From the NCBI RefSeq assembly GCF_947179515.1, contig NC_067480.1, positions 13,913,588 to 13,977,587 on the forward strand: a DNA stretch of 64,000 nucleotides, in the 5' to 3' direction. Below, piece by piece: positions 12,265-22,722 of the stretch. A program made the position numbers and the translations under genes. The notes below the pieces were generated by a model. It did no database searches. It was not told the origin of the DNA and saw only the letters and a program-made list of their open reading frames with translations. Positions within the stretch are counted from its first letter, which is position 1. Each line of letters opens with the position of its first letter. Source of the DNA: Apodemus sylvaticus (taxonomy: Eukaryota; Chordata; Mammalia; Rodentia; Muridae).

Positions 12265-12600
12265 GAAGAAATGCATTCTCCTGCTTTATTACAGCCATCT
12301 GCATCCTTCATTTTCTTTTAATTCAGTCACTGGAGCCCTAATGATTGCAGCCATTTGAGGAGAAGCCATCAATTACAGCAAGGAGCTCATTCAGAAGTGA
12401 AGGATGAGCTCGCTTCCCAGTTGTTCCGAGGTCAGTGATCATCCTCCAACCTCTTCCCAGTGAACAAATAGGACAAGAAGTTGAACAGGCGCCTTTCATT
12501 TTTCTCAACTCTGCTTCTTTATGACTTCTTGTAGACCTTGGTTGTAATAACTTCATATGTTTTATCCTGGCAGCCCTAGAAAAAGCCTGACCCAACCATT
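12265..12600. other. Candidate conserved non-coding element
   Basis: A 330-bp island of high-complexity, moderately GC sequence in an otherwise AT-rich, repeat-littered region. It contains homeodomain-type cores (TAATGATT near 12339, CAATTA near 12370). There is no repeat signature. The 85-codon minus-strand frame across it has no recognisable domain. The call is an inference from composition only; no conservation data are available here. Confidence 0.25.
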
Positions 12601-12604
12601 CTCC

Positions 12605-12900
12605 TTGTGTCTACTGTGATAAATTCAATCATATTTAATGCTGACTTCTACAAAGGTATTTGGAAGAACAGGTATTGGAAAAGCATTATTTTAATATTCT
12701 TTAAAAGAACTGTGTTTTATATACTTCTATTCAAATGATTATAAAATAGTAATTTTTACTGACAAACATTATTTCACAGAAACAATTATTATGGAAGAAT
12801 TCATAACTATTATACATTGATAACAGCATAGCATAATAGTCAAATTATTATGTTTGCATTTCTTAAGCATTATTAATCATTTTTATTTTTATTACAACAA
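12605..12900. other. Unassigned AT-rich sequence
   Basis: Nothing recognised. Confidence 0.4.
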
Positions 12901-13065
12901 TTTATTTATTTTATTTCTAATATGTACATGTAGAGTATGAATGCCCTAGCATTCAGATAACATCCTAGAAGAATCTCTTTTCTTATTGCATCATGTGACT
13001 CCCAGGGACACACATCAGGGTCTCAGGCTTTACCCTGCTAGGCCATTATTTTGGTCCAGCATTTT
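12900..13065 (-). mobile_element. B3-type SINE, minus strand
   Basis: Antisense order: an A/T-rich tail region at 12900-12925, 'agaagaatctcttttctta' at 12968-12986, 'gactcccagggacacacatc' near 12997-13016, 'agggtctcaggctttaccc' at 13017-13035, then a degraded box A complement 'tgctaggccattattttggtcc'. This matches the layout of B3/B3A in reverse. Confidence 0.55.
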
Positions 13066-13570
13066 AAATAAGATAATAGGATTTAATTTTATTAATTAAT
13101 ATACTAAATTAATATATATTTAAAATATACATTTATAGCTGATACCTTTACATATTTATATTATAATTTTTACATGTACAATATATTTAATATCTGGAAT
13201 ATAATATTAATAATAAAAGACTTAATACATAAGAACCCCAAACTGGAAGTCAAAAGAATGGCAAAGGGGAAGTGAGCAGGAGTGCTTGCGCACAGGGAAC
13301 ATTACTTAGATGACTTTTAGTGAGATACCGAGCTATGAATAATATGAGGAGAACTTAAGTGCATATCAGTAACATTCTAGAAGTACCGCTTACTGAATTA
13401 TTCTGAGTATATGATATTTCGTAAAAGGAATAATGAAAGAGATGGAAAAATCAACGGCTGTCAAAGCATCCTAGTCTGAGGGACTGAAAAACTGAGCAGG
13501 TAAAGCCACTCCAATTTCATGACACTGGAATTAGTCTGCATGAAACTTCATTGTTGCTTATATAAGATCT
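13066..13570. other. Unassigned AT-rich sequence
   Basis: TA-rich to about 13210, then mixed sequence. No feature recognised. Confidence 0.4.
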
Positions 13571-13574
13571 TTTG

Positions 13575-14815
13575 ATGCTTTTTCATTCTTTTCTTTTTAT
13601 TGAAAATAGATTTTTTTCTCACATAATATATCCAGGTTATGATTTCCTCTCTTGCTGTTCATCCCAGTTTCTTCCCACTTCTGCTTCCATCGGGACCCAT
13701 CCTCTTTCTATTTTTATTAGAAGAAGAGCATGTTTCTATTGGACATAAAATAAAATATAATAAGGTAAAACAAAAAATAATAAATCAGAGTAGGACAAAA
13801 CATGCAAACAGAGTAGAAAGAGCCTACGTGGGGAAGGCAAAAGAAGCATCAATCCACTCATTACACACTCAGGAATCCCATAAAAAACCATCAACTGGAA
13901 GCCATAATCTATATGCAAAGGACCTGGAGTATAAAACAAGAGAAAAAAGATATATAAATAAATTAAAATTAAAATGAGATGAAATTACAGCAAAAAGAAA
14001 AATACACATGAAATAAAACAGAAAATAAACAACAACAAAACCCCCAAAACTAACAAACAAAAGAAAAAACAAGATAAATCCCTGATGTGACCTTATGAGA
14101 CAAGAAACTTACAAATGTACCATGAGTTCTTTTTCTGTTGGACATTTACTGCTGAGCAGACAGCCTACCCTTAAGAGTACTTTGTTTTGCCAGTCAGACT
14201 CCCTTGGAAGAAACTAAATTTTCATTTGCGAGCGGTTATCAATGAAGATTGCTTCAGTGCAAAGGATGGGGCACATGCCCACTTATTTCAGCTCTTGGAC
14301 TCCATCTGGTGGAGTCCTGTGCAGACCCTGGGCATGCTGCCTGTGTCTGTGAATACACATGTGCATTAGTTCTCTTATTCAGAGGACCTTATTTTCTTGG
14401 TGTCTTCCATGCCTTTTGGCTCCTATACACTTTCTGCCTCCTCTTCCATGGGGTCCCCTGAGCCCTGAGGTGACTGATGTAACCTCACTTCTAGGGCTGA
14501 TTATTCCAAGGGCTCTCAGATTCTATATAATGTCTGGCTGTGGGTCTTTGTGTTTGTTCCCCTCTGCTGAAAGAGGAAACTTCCCTGATACTGGGTGAAC
14601 AAGGTACTGATGTACGAGTATGGCAAAATGTCATAACAATTCATTTTATTGATCCGTGTTTCATTTATAACAGCAATATTTGATTTATTCTGGGACCCTG
14701 AGCTATCTAGTCTCAGGTCAACCAATCAGTGTCCAGTATGAGTTTCATCTTAAAGAGTGGGCCTTATGTAAAAACTGATATTGGTTCATTAGTCCCACAA
14801 GCAGAATGATATTTC
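13575..14815 (-). mobile_element. Lx-type L1 3' UTR, minus strand
   Basis: Starts with the antisense 3' terminus (T-rich, 'tttattgaaaatagattttt' at 13596-13615). It then passes through the A-rich block at 13740-14080, the 'ggagtcctgtgcagaccctg' type block at about 14311-14330 and 'atgtctggctgtgggtcttt' near 14530, the usual order of an antisense Lx-class 3' UTR. Frames of 60-112 codons here are non-functional. Older than the L1s at 24.7 and 37.9 kb, judging by divergence. Confidence 0.65.
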
Positions 14816-14864
14816 AAGTCATTTTTTTTTTTTGCTATGTGTTTTGTTAGAAAAGCAATATTTG

Positions 14865-16388
14865 TTCTTCCTACAGTTTTGCCAAATCCTTCAGCTCTTT
14901 CAGGCCTGCCCCTAACTTGTCCATTGGGATACCTGTGTTTATTCCCATGTTTGGCTGTGTTTAACCTCATCTATATTGGCCAGGCTTTGGCAGAGCCTCT
15001 CAGGTAGCAACTATACCAGGCTCCTGTTAGCAAGCACTTCTTGGCATCAGCCATAGTGTCTGGGTGTGATGTCAGCAGATGGGATGGATCCCTAGGTTGA
15101 GTAATCTTTGGATGGCCTTTCCTTCAGTCTCTGCTCCACTCTTTGTCCCTGTATTGTCTTTTGACAGAAGCAATTCTGGGTTAAAATATTTGAGATGGAT
15201 CTGTGGCCCCATCCCTCAAATGGGGGCCTTGCTTCAGTTCACCTCTGGAAATGAACTCTATATGTTCTACCTCCCCTTTGTGGAGTATTTCAGCTAATGT
15301 CATTCATGTTGGATCCTGGAAGCCTCTTGCATCCCTGGCGTCTGGAATTTTCTAGTGGCTACTCTAATTCCCCATCCCCCATTGCTATAAACCTCTGTTC
15401 CATTTCCTGATCCTATCCTCGGTACTTCTCCCCCAGCTCCTCCCACACTTTATCCTACCCCACTTTTCCCTTCCTCTCCTTTCTCCTTTCCAGGTCGGTC
15501 CCTACCCATACCCCTCATGATAATTTTGTTTCCCATTCTAAGTAGGACTGAGGTATCAACCAACCAGACCCCCTCCAGAGCTCCCAGGGACTAAACCACC
15601 AACCAAAGGGTACACATGGAGGAACCCATGGCTCCAGATGCATATGTACCTACTTCCCTATTATGCCCTAACGTCAGATTCCTACCGAAAGCCAGGAATT
15701 TTCCTTGGCCAATGTCAAGTTCCTACCATGTGGCATGACACCCCAATATGGCTCTGTACAAACAATGACATAAAAAAAAATCCAAAACATTTTAAAAAAA
15801 AAACAGGTAAAAGGTACAGAGCTAAAGTGAGAAGCAGACACAGAAATGGCAGAGGTTGTGAAATTATCAGATTAAAAGATGAATAGAGCTATAACTGACT
15901 TGCTAGAGACTGCATTAAAAATCAGGAGATAATAATATTAAATAACAGACAGGCACCTCATCAGCAAGTGGTGGTACCTCCACAAATTTTCCGTTGTTAC
16001 AGTAGATTTCTGCTGGTTAGGAACATTATAAGGAAAACAAGTTCAAGCTGTAATTCTGGGAACTAAGAACCAATACCAAGCCATTCTGTTCATATCTGGT
16101 GATGGCCTTCATGTTATATCATAGCAGGCAAAGGTGAAACACAATGAGCCAATGGTAGGAAGTTAATATGAAGAACACTTACACAGAACTGGCATCAATG
16201 GGAGGGGAGCCCCTTGCTCCTGTGGAGGCTTGATACCCAGGTGTAAGGAGACACTATAGCGGTAAGGCTGGAATGGGGAGTTGGATAGGAGAGCACCCTC
16301 ATAGAAGCAAAGGAGAGGGAGGATGGGATGGAAAACCTGGAAGGAAGATAATATTCGAAATATAAATAAATAAAATAACAACACCACC
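14865..16388 (+). mobile_element. L1 3' end with 5' inversion (twin-primed), plus strand
   Basis: From 14865 to about 15560 the plus strand carries antisense L1 3' sequence, starting at the complement of the 'ggcaaaactgtaggaagaa' block. At about 15560 it flips to sense orientation ('caaccaaccagacc') and continues, with one interruption at 15649-16190, to the L1 3' terminus ('aaatataaataaataaaat') near 16375. The antisense block begins in L1 coordinates within about 10 bases of where the sense block starts, the standard outcome of twin priming. Imperfect 14-bp flanking repeats (14851-14864 and 16389-16402, two mismatches) are likely the target-site duplication. Confidence 0.7.
15649..16190 (-). 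mobile_element. LTR-element fragment (inverted arm 1) inside an L1 3' end
   Basis: About 540 bp interrupts the sense part of the surrounding L1 3' end. It is the reverse complement of 17873-18418. Its loop-side 185 bases look identical to that arm; the rest differs at roughly 20 sites plus T-run length. No LTR terminus or target duplication marks its ends, and about 18-20 bases of the L1 expected between the flanks are missing. Identity as LTR-type sequence is inferred from arm 2, which continues into an LTR-like end. Confidence 0.55.
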
Positions 16389-16673
16389 AAAAGAAGTATT
16401 TGGATATCTTACTCTACCAAAGATGCTAGAACACAGAAGTAAGTACTCTGAAGGTACCAGTTTGACTTCTCCATATGCAACGAGTTTTGTAGGTGTTGTC
16501 TGCAACAATATGTTCTTGTTGACAGTCTGGAATTCAATCTATAGTCGTGGCAATATTTGACTTGTTTGTGGATTCCCATGGGACCTCTTTGGCAAACAAT
16601 ATAAGTTATTCCTGGTTCAATCCTGGGGCTAGAATTCTCATTTGATAAGAAAATATAGCTGTTCATACCTGCG

Positions 16674-16675
16674 TG

Positions 16676-16711
<36 letters not shown>
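16674..16711. repeat. (TG)n microsatellite
   Basis: Pure TG dinucleotide run. Confidence 0.95.
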
Positions 16712-16712
<1 letters not shown>

Positions 16713-17360
16713 CCAAATGTTTATTATGAATATGAGAAAAAAACAATAGATGTAATTTTTATACTGTTACTATCATTTTGAAATCAAACTTAATTAAGTA
16801 ATAACACATGCTATAACAAAAATTAGGAGAAAGTAATTCTAGATAAAACACTATATACTAAATATACTTCCTGATTCTGAAAGCCACATTTCAAAGGACG
16901 GTGTAGACTGGGCAATGGAATCAGGGGTGGTTGTAGAGAACATGAAGTTTTTTGAACTTATGATTTATGGGTTTCACAGATGGGCAACTTGAATGTTTCA
17001 TTTTTGCTATGGCACCCGGTTTATCACCCACATTTGGCTTGCATGGTAGCCAAAGGTTGCCAGCTCAGTGCCAGTCTGTTTTCACATATCTTACAGCCAA
17101 GTTATGGTGTCTAATGTATCCAGTCTTATTTATTCTCCACCTCTTATGGGCAGCCAAATAAAATTGGCCAAAGCTATGGTTGGTGGACATTTAGGAATCT
17201 ACATTGCACTCCTCTAGAGATCTGTTCTGTTTAAAATTAATTATATTGAACTATTGAGTTATAAATATTCCATTAACATATATTTAAACTATTTCTTTCT
17301 TTTACTGTTTTCACTCTGGGTATATGTAAGTATGTGTGAGTTTGCATGCTTGTGTGTGTG
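16712..17360. other. Unassigned sequence
   Basis: No coding frame or repeat named. The segment around 16960-17190 has LTR-like composition and an AATAAA at about 17156, but I cannot assign it. Confidence 0.35.
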
Positions 17361-17364
17361 CATG

Positions 17365-17530
17365 TGTATATTTCCCTAGCAGTAGTGATTGTACCCAAGT
17401 TTCTGTGTGTGCTAGGCAGGCAGCTTACCTTTTACCGCTGCCCTGCCCCCTTTATTTGGAAGCTATTATTTGAACATAGGATATGTTGTGGTTGCCTAGA
17501 CCAGCCTTGGACTTACATTATCTTCTGAGT
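17365..17530 (-). mobile_element. B4-type (ID-B1 chimeric) SINE, minus strand
   Basis: Antisense landmarks appear in B4 order. A tRNA-derived part ('gtgattgtacccaagtttct' at 17385-17404, 'gtgtgctaggcaggcagctt' near 17407-17426) is followed by the 7SL-derived part ('gcctagaccagccttggac' near 17494-17512). Diverged copy. Confidence 0.55.
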
Positions 17531-17872
17531 AGTTTATCCTACAGGAATGCCTTTCTTGGTACCTAATTGCTTTTTCTGTTTTCTTCACTGTTTTAGTGAG
17601 CCAAGTCCGTCATTAATGGAATTCATCATTTCTGTTGCAAGATTTCATTTTGCAATATTCTTCTGTTGTTGTTTCCTACTATTTCATTTTGCTTGTGTTT
17701 GAAGAGCTTTCGCATGCAGAGGTTATATATACATCTGAAGGTAGATGTGTGTTTGAAGCTTGAACTTCCCTGTGACAGAATTGGGAAATGACCCCCACCT
17801 CCAACCTCTTTGAGCAAATGATGAGAACAAATACAATGAATGTGTCAAAATGATTACTGAGGCAGTAAGTTT

Positions 17873-18862
17873 CAGTTCTGTGTAAGTGTTCTTCATATTA
17901 ACTTCCTACCATTGGCTCATTGTGTTTCACCTTTGCCTGCTATGATATAACATGAAGGCCATCACCAGATATGAACAGAATGGCTTGGTATTGGTTCTTA
18001 GTTCCCAGAATTACAGCTTGAACTTGTTTTCCTTATAATGTTCCTAACCAGCAGAAATTTACTATAACAATGGAAAATTTGTGGAGGTACCACCACTTGC
18101 TGAGGAGGTACCTGTCTCTTATTTAATATTATTATCTCCTGATTTCCAATGCAGTCTCCAGCAAGTCAGTTATAGCTCTGTTCATCTTTTTATCTGATAA
18201 TTTCACAACCTCTGCCATTTCTGTGTCTGCTTCTCACTTTAGCTATGTACCTTTTACCTGTGTTTTTTTTTTTTTTAATGTTTTGGATTTTTTTGTGTTG
18301 TTGTTTGTACAGAGCCATATTGGGGTGTCATGCCACATGGTAGGAACTTGACATTGGCCAAGGACAATTTCTGGCTTTGGGCAGGAATCTGACATTAGGG
18401 CATAATAGGGAAGTAGGTTACAGCAGGAATTTTTATCCTACGATGCAGTGCTAAGAGTGTATTTGACATTGGTCAAGGTGAACTTCTCCCAGCCTATGTT
18501 GAGCACAGAATCCCGTGCTAGTCAGGATCCTGCTCCACCTAGGGTGTAGAAGCTCAGAGTGAAGGTTAAGCTCATAGTTCCTCCAGGTCTACAAATTCCT
18601 GAATTAAGCAGGTGACCCACCCAACTGCCTGAGCAGTAAAGCCAAGACCACCAGAAGACTTTCCCAGAACTCAGCCAGGAGTCTGGGGGGGAGGGGTTTG
18701 CCCAAACTGTTAAAAGGTCTGACCTTGATTAAAGTTGAGGCCTTGGTCAGTAAACTATCTTCCTGGCCTCGTTCTTTTCACCCCTTCCCATCTATCCCTC
18801 AGCTTCTGTTCCAGCAACCCAGTTCATAGTAGCTGCAAGCAGCTACAAGAGTCCAACAGTTG
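17873..18862 (+). mobile_element. LTR-type element (inverted arm 2 plus LTR-like end)
   Basis: 17873-18418 is the second arm of the long inverted repeat with 15649-16190. Beyond the arm the element continues through a G-rich segment (18680-18700) to an LTR-like 3' terminus: 'cccttcccatctatccctc' near 18782-18800, then a short hairpin ('gtagctgcaagcagctac' at about 18829-18846) and a terminal CCAACA near 18857-18862. No primer-binding site or gag/pol follows. Endogenous retroviral origin is inferred from this terminus; the family was not identified. No open reading frame of note. Confidence 0.5.
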
Positions 18863-18871
18863 TTTTTGTTT

Positions 18872-18903
<32 letters not shown>

Positions 18904-18905
18904 GA
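18863..18905. repeat. (TTG)n microsatellite
   Basis: TTG trinucleotide run directly after the LTR-like terminus. Confidence 0.9.
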
Positions 18906-19278
18906 AAGTACGCCATTGTAGTAGGTATTAGGACCTGAGTAATGCAGGCCTATAATATGAAGTTTTATTTTAATCTGGCTGAGAATTAGCCTATTTTATG
19001 ATTTAATATAAGTATAGAAGTCTGAGTACAAAACTCATATTTATGTCTTTGAGTATAACAAATGTTGTATTAGGAGAATTTTAAGATTCATAGTTTATTA
19101 AACTACACTCTGTAATCAAACACAGCACCTATAAGTATAGTTGTAAAATGTAGGGTAAGAAGTTCTGTCATCTGCCCATTGTATCTTAGACTGTCAGGGA
19201 ATCTATCACCATGAATGATTCAGTTTACTAGCAATGAACATTTTGTTTGCTTTAACTTTTGACTGTTTTGAGTATTCC
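18906..19278. other. Unassigned sequence
   Basis: Nothing recognised. Confidence 0.4.
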
Positions 19279-19536
19279 CTATCCTTCCTTCCTTCCTTCC
19301 TTCCTTCCTCCCTCCCTCCCTCCCTTTCATCTTCCTTTCTCCCTCCCTCAATTCCTTCCTTCCTACCTTCTTACCTTCCTTCCTTCCTTCCTTCCCTCCT
19401 TCCTTCCTCCCTCCCTCTCTTCCATCTTCCTTCCTTCCTCCCTCAATTCCTTCCTTCCTACCTTCCTACCTTCCTTCCTTTCTCTCTTCCTTCCTTCCTT
19501 CCTTCCTTCCTTCCTTTCTTCCTTCCTTCCTTTCTT
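19279..19536 (+). repeat. (TTCC)n polypyrimidine repeat
   Basis: About 257 bases of TTCC and CTCC tetranucleotides with a few interruptions. It is internally duplicated: a block with 'ccctcaattccttcc' occurs at about 19344 and again at about 19440. The Pro/Ser/Leu-rich frames over it are repeat artefacts. Confidence 0.95.
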
Positions 19537-19546
19537 CAATTGGTAC

Positions 19547-21198
19547 AAGACGACATTGAGAGATTCTATATATATGACAAGCCTTAGTAGATATTAGGCA
19601 TTTACCTTATCTCAAATAGTTGAGACTTGGAAAAACCCCATTCAGTGTCTTCAAAAACAATTGCCTTTTAATGGATATTGTGTGAAGAGTAATAGAGAAT
19701 CTGGGTTTATTCCAAGAAACAAACAAAACTACTCTGTACTGGTAACCTATAGCCACTCATGAGTGTAGCTTCAGTGATGGTCTCTTCTGCTGTTGCTAAA
19801 AACAAGACAGATAATGGTATACTTAGTTAGATCTTCACTATAAGAACCTAGTAACACTCTGGAAAGGAAAAACTGTTTCTTTCAGGCTTGTTGTGTTTAT
19901 GCTAAGACTCCAGCTGTTCATCAGTTGTAATCTTCTTTTAACTCTGGTTTGGCTATGAAATTAGTTTATCTTCCCAGACTTCTTTTCTGATCAGTTATGG
20001 TTTGAAACACCAGGATAGTTGTATCTCCAGAGCTGGACACAACAACAGTTCTGTGGCATCAATTCTCAAGTAGAATAAGACAGAGCTGTTAACCTTCAGC
20101 TTGTTCTTCTTTTTCTCTTTTAAAAAAGCATATAAGTCATTAATCCTGAGCTCTGTCCATGCAGAATGACAAATGCTTTTACTAAGTACATCATAAGGAA
20201 ATAAATGAATATGCATAGCTGGACAAATGGAAGTATTAGTATCAATATTGAAGTGGCAGTGTAGATATACCCTGTATAAAAGCACTGCATATCCTTGCTA
20301 TATAATTACTTGACTCTAGTAATATATTTATTGAAACTATAAGAACTCATTATATGTATATGAGATGAATTTTGATAAAGTTTCTGATCTCATTTTGGTA
20401 AATAATTTTGAAAAATGTGCATGTGCTAACTCTAAAATGTCTAGTCTATACTTGCTCAAACAAGGAAAATTTCATTCTAAATGAAATTTCAATTTCATTT
20501 TTATAAAATAGAAACTGTGAGTGAAAGTCAGGAAAATATTCGAAATTTTTATAATGATACATTTAGAACAAATTTAATTTAAAAATATTTATTTCATGCC
20601 CTAAATATGTGAAAATTTGAACTAACCAGCCAATAAGAATACAATAAGCCTCATGCAATACGTGGAGCTGTTTGTCTTTTGAAAAAACAGAGACACACAG
20701 GAAATTGATGATATGGTGAGGAAAGAAGCTAATGTTTCTTCTTTATACTAGGCTGAGAAAGATGAATTGTGCTGAAATAGTTCTACCTACCTAGGAGATG
20801 CTCTAAGAGAAGCAATGTAGTGTATTTACCTTGAACAGTTTTTTCTTCTCAGAGCTTTAGGAATAGAAGGGAAGACATACATAATAGGCAGGCCTTCATC
20901 CTTTCTGTGAAAAGCAGGCCTTGCAGCAGACAGAGTGCAAACTCATCCAATGTGGGACAGACATGGTTATGGCCTGGAAACCTGGGCTCAGCATGCACTG
21001 AGTATCAGGTTCCAGTGTGCACTGGTTAGAGGCTTTACAGTCACAAGACAACAGAAATCATGATGCCATGGCATCTTAGCATGCAGTGGTGGGAACACTG
21101 TGTAGGAAGCATACCGCAATTCACAGAAAACTATCTTGCATGTTATCTGATGAAATTCTTAGTCTGAGGGTTGCTGTAGGTTAGTGTTCTGTTAAGTG
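19547..21198. other. Unassigned intergenic sequence
   Basis: 1.65 kb without a supported feature. Confidence 0.45.
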
Positions 21199-21203
21199 AA
21201 TGC

Positions 21204-21612
21204 TCTCTGTCTTAGTCAGGGTTTCTATTCCTTCACAAACATCATGACCAAAAAGCAAGTTGGGGAGGAAAGGGTTTATTCAGCTTACACTTCCACGTTG
21301 CTGTTCATCACAAAAGTAAATCAGGACTGGAACTCAAGCAGGGTTGGAAGCAGGAGCTGCTGCAGAGGCCATGGAGAGATGTTCCTTACTGGCTTGCTTC
21401 CCCTGGCTTGCTCAGCCTGCTCTCTTATAGAACCCAAGGACACCCGCCCAGGGGTGGCATCACCCACAAGGGGCCCTCCCTCCTTGATCACTAATTGAGA
21501 CAATGCCCCACAACTGGATCTCATGGAGGAACTTCCCCAACTGAAACTCCTTTTTCTGTGATAACTCCAGCCTGTGTCAAGTTGACACACAAAACCAGCC
21601 AGTACACTCTCC
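21204..21612 (+). mobile_element. Murid interspersed repeat (CAGGGTTTCTATTCCT-type)
   Basis: I recognise this as a common murid repeat. It starts near 'cttagtcagggtttctattc' (21211-21230), has 'ggggaggaaagggtttatt' at about 21262-21280, and ends with 'gtgtcaagttgacacacaaa' and 'agccagtaca' near 21576-21605. A diverged relative lies at 48125-48528. I do not recall its formal family name or class with certainty. The copy is only lightly diverged. Frames of about 100 codons on both strands are not genes. Confidence 0.65.
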
Positions 21613-22674
21613 AACAGCATTCTCTTAGCGTTAAGTCAAATAAAGAGGTAAGAAATGGAAAATGTTGATTTAGAATTATTCTCCCTGTTGCCTTGATAAA
21701 ATAGTATAAGCATAGGGATTTTATGGCAAATGGGTTTTATTTCCACTCCAGTTCAAGGTGGAGCCCCTCACATGGGGAAACCTCTCAGAAAAACGAAACC
21801 AATGACTGCTTGCATGTTAGTGCTCTGGTTACTTGGTCTACCTTAAACTGGCTGGGATCCCCTGTCTAGGAAACAGATAATATGTCATCCTGCCTCAATT
21901 AATATATCCAAGATAATCTTCCATAGGCATGCATGGAAGACTTTCTTCCAGATAATTCAAAATCCTCTTCATTTGGCAATTAGTACTAACTGTTATAGCT
22001 ACTAAGGGGACCTAAGAGAGCTAACACGATTTGATTCTATTTCTGCAAAATTCCTGTTCTTCAAATCATGAAATTCTGATCAGTCAGCTGACTTTGTAGA
22101 ACTTTAACATGTATTTTCCCTGTATCCCTCCCTGACCCAGGGAACTATAGTTCATAGATCTTTGCTAATTATTTATTTATTTAGAAATATAACCTAAAAT
22201 ATTAAGGTGACTCATACTATCAGAAAATAGTAGCTATATTAAAATTAATAATGCTTTATATTACAAGAGAAGAACATAGTTTTCTTTGGTTATATGTTTA
22301 TTCTTCATGTGTTTTCCTCAATTTACTACTGGTAATCATTCCTTAAGGGTTTTTATATTAATAATTGATATGATACTATTAATATTTTACTTTTATATAT
22401 TCTACATGCTCTAGACGTGGAAAAGGAAAATAGGATTTAAACAATAAATGTGTTTCAAGACAGAGGTAAAAGGAGAAGGCAAAATGTTTATTTTGGGTTC
22501 ACACAATCAGTTCCTGGCATGCTGCTACTTCCAGAGTGATTGCTGTTAAGGAAAGGAATTGGGTTAGAACTCCAGCTGACTAGGTGCTATATTCTGCACT
22601 TTTGGAGCAGAGGCTACAATTGTAATAAATGACTTTAATTTAAATGTGATTTCTAACAAAAATAATCTTACTAT
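21613..22674. other. Unassigned sequence, possible degraded repeat near 22460-22620
   Basis: The stretch around 22460-22620 faintly resembles the repeat at 21204-21612 (a 'tgtttattttgggttcaca' block) but is too diverged to claim. Otherwise nothing. Confidence 0.35.
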
Positions 22675-22675
22675 T

Positions 22676-22678
<3 letters not shown>

Positions 22679-22721
<43 letters not shown>
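22679..22721. repeat. (TA)n microsatellite
   Basis: An uninterrupted run of about 20 TA units. Confidence 0.95.

Positions 22722-22722
<1 letters not shown>

Noticed and set aside
16900..17190. Possible processed pseudogene or terminal exon with AATAAA
   Set aside because: No similarity to a known protein in any frame and no poly(A) tract or splice context.
19234..19597. Pro/Leu/Ser-rich frames of 112-117 codons
   Set aside because: Products of the TTCC repeat; they occur in two overlapping frames with the same composition.
21196..21620. Paired frames of about 100 codons on both strands
   Set aside because: Sit exactly on a common murid interspersed repeat.
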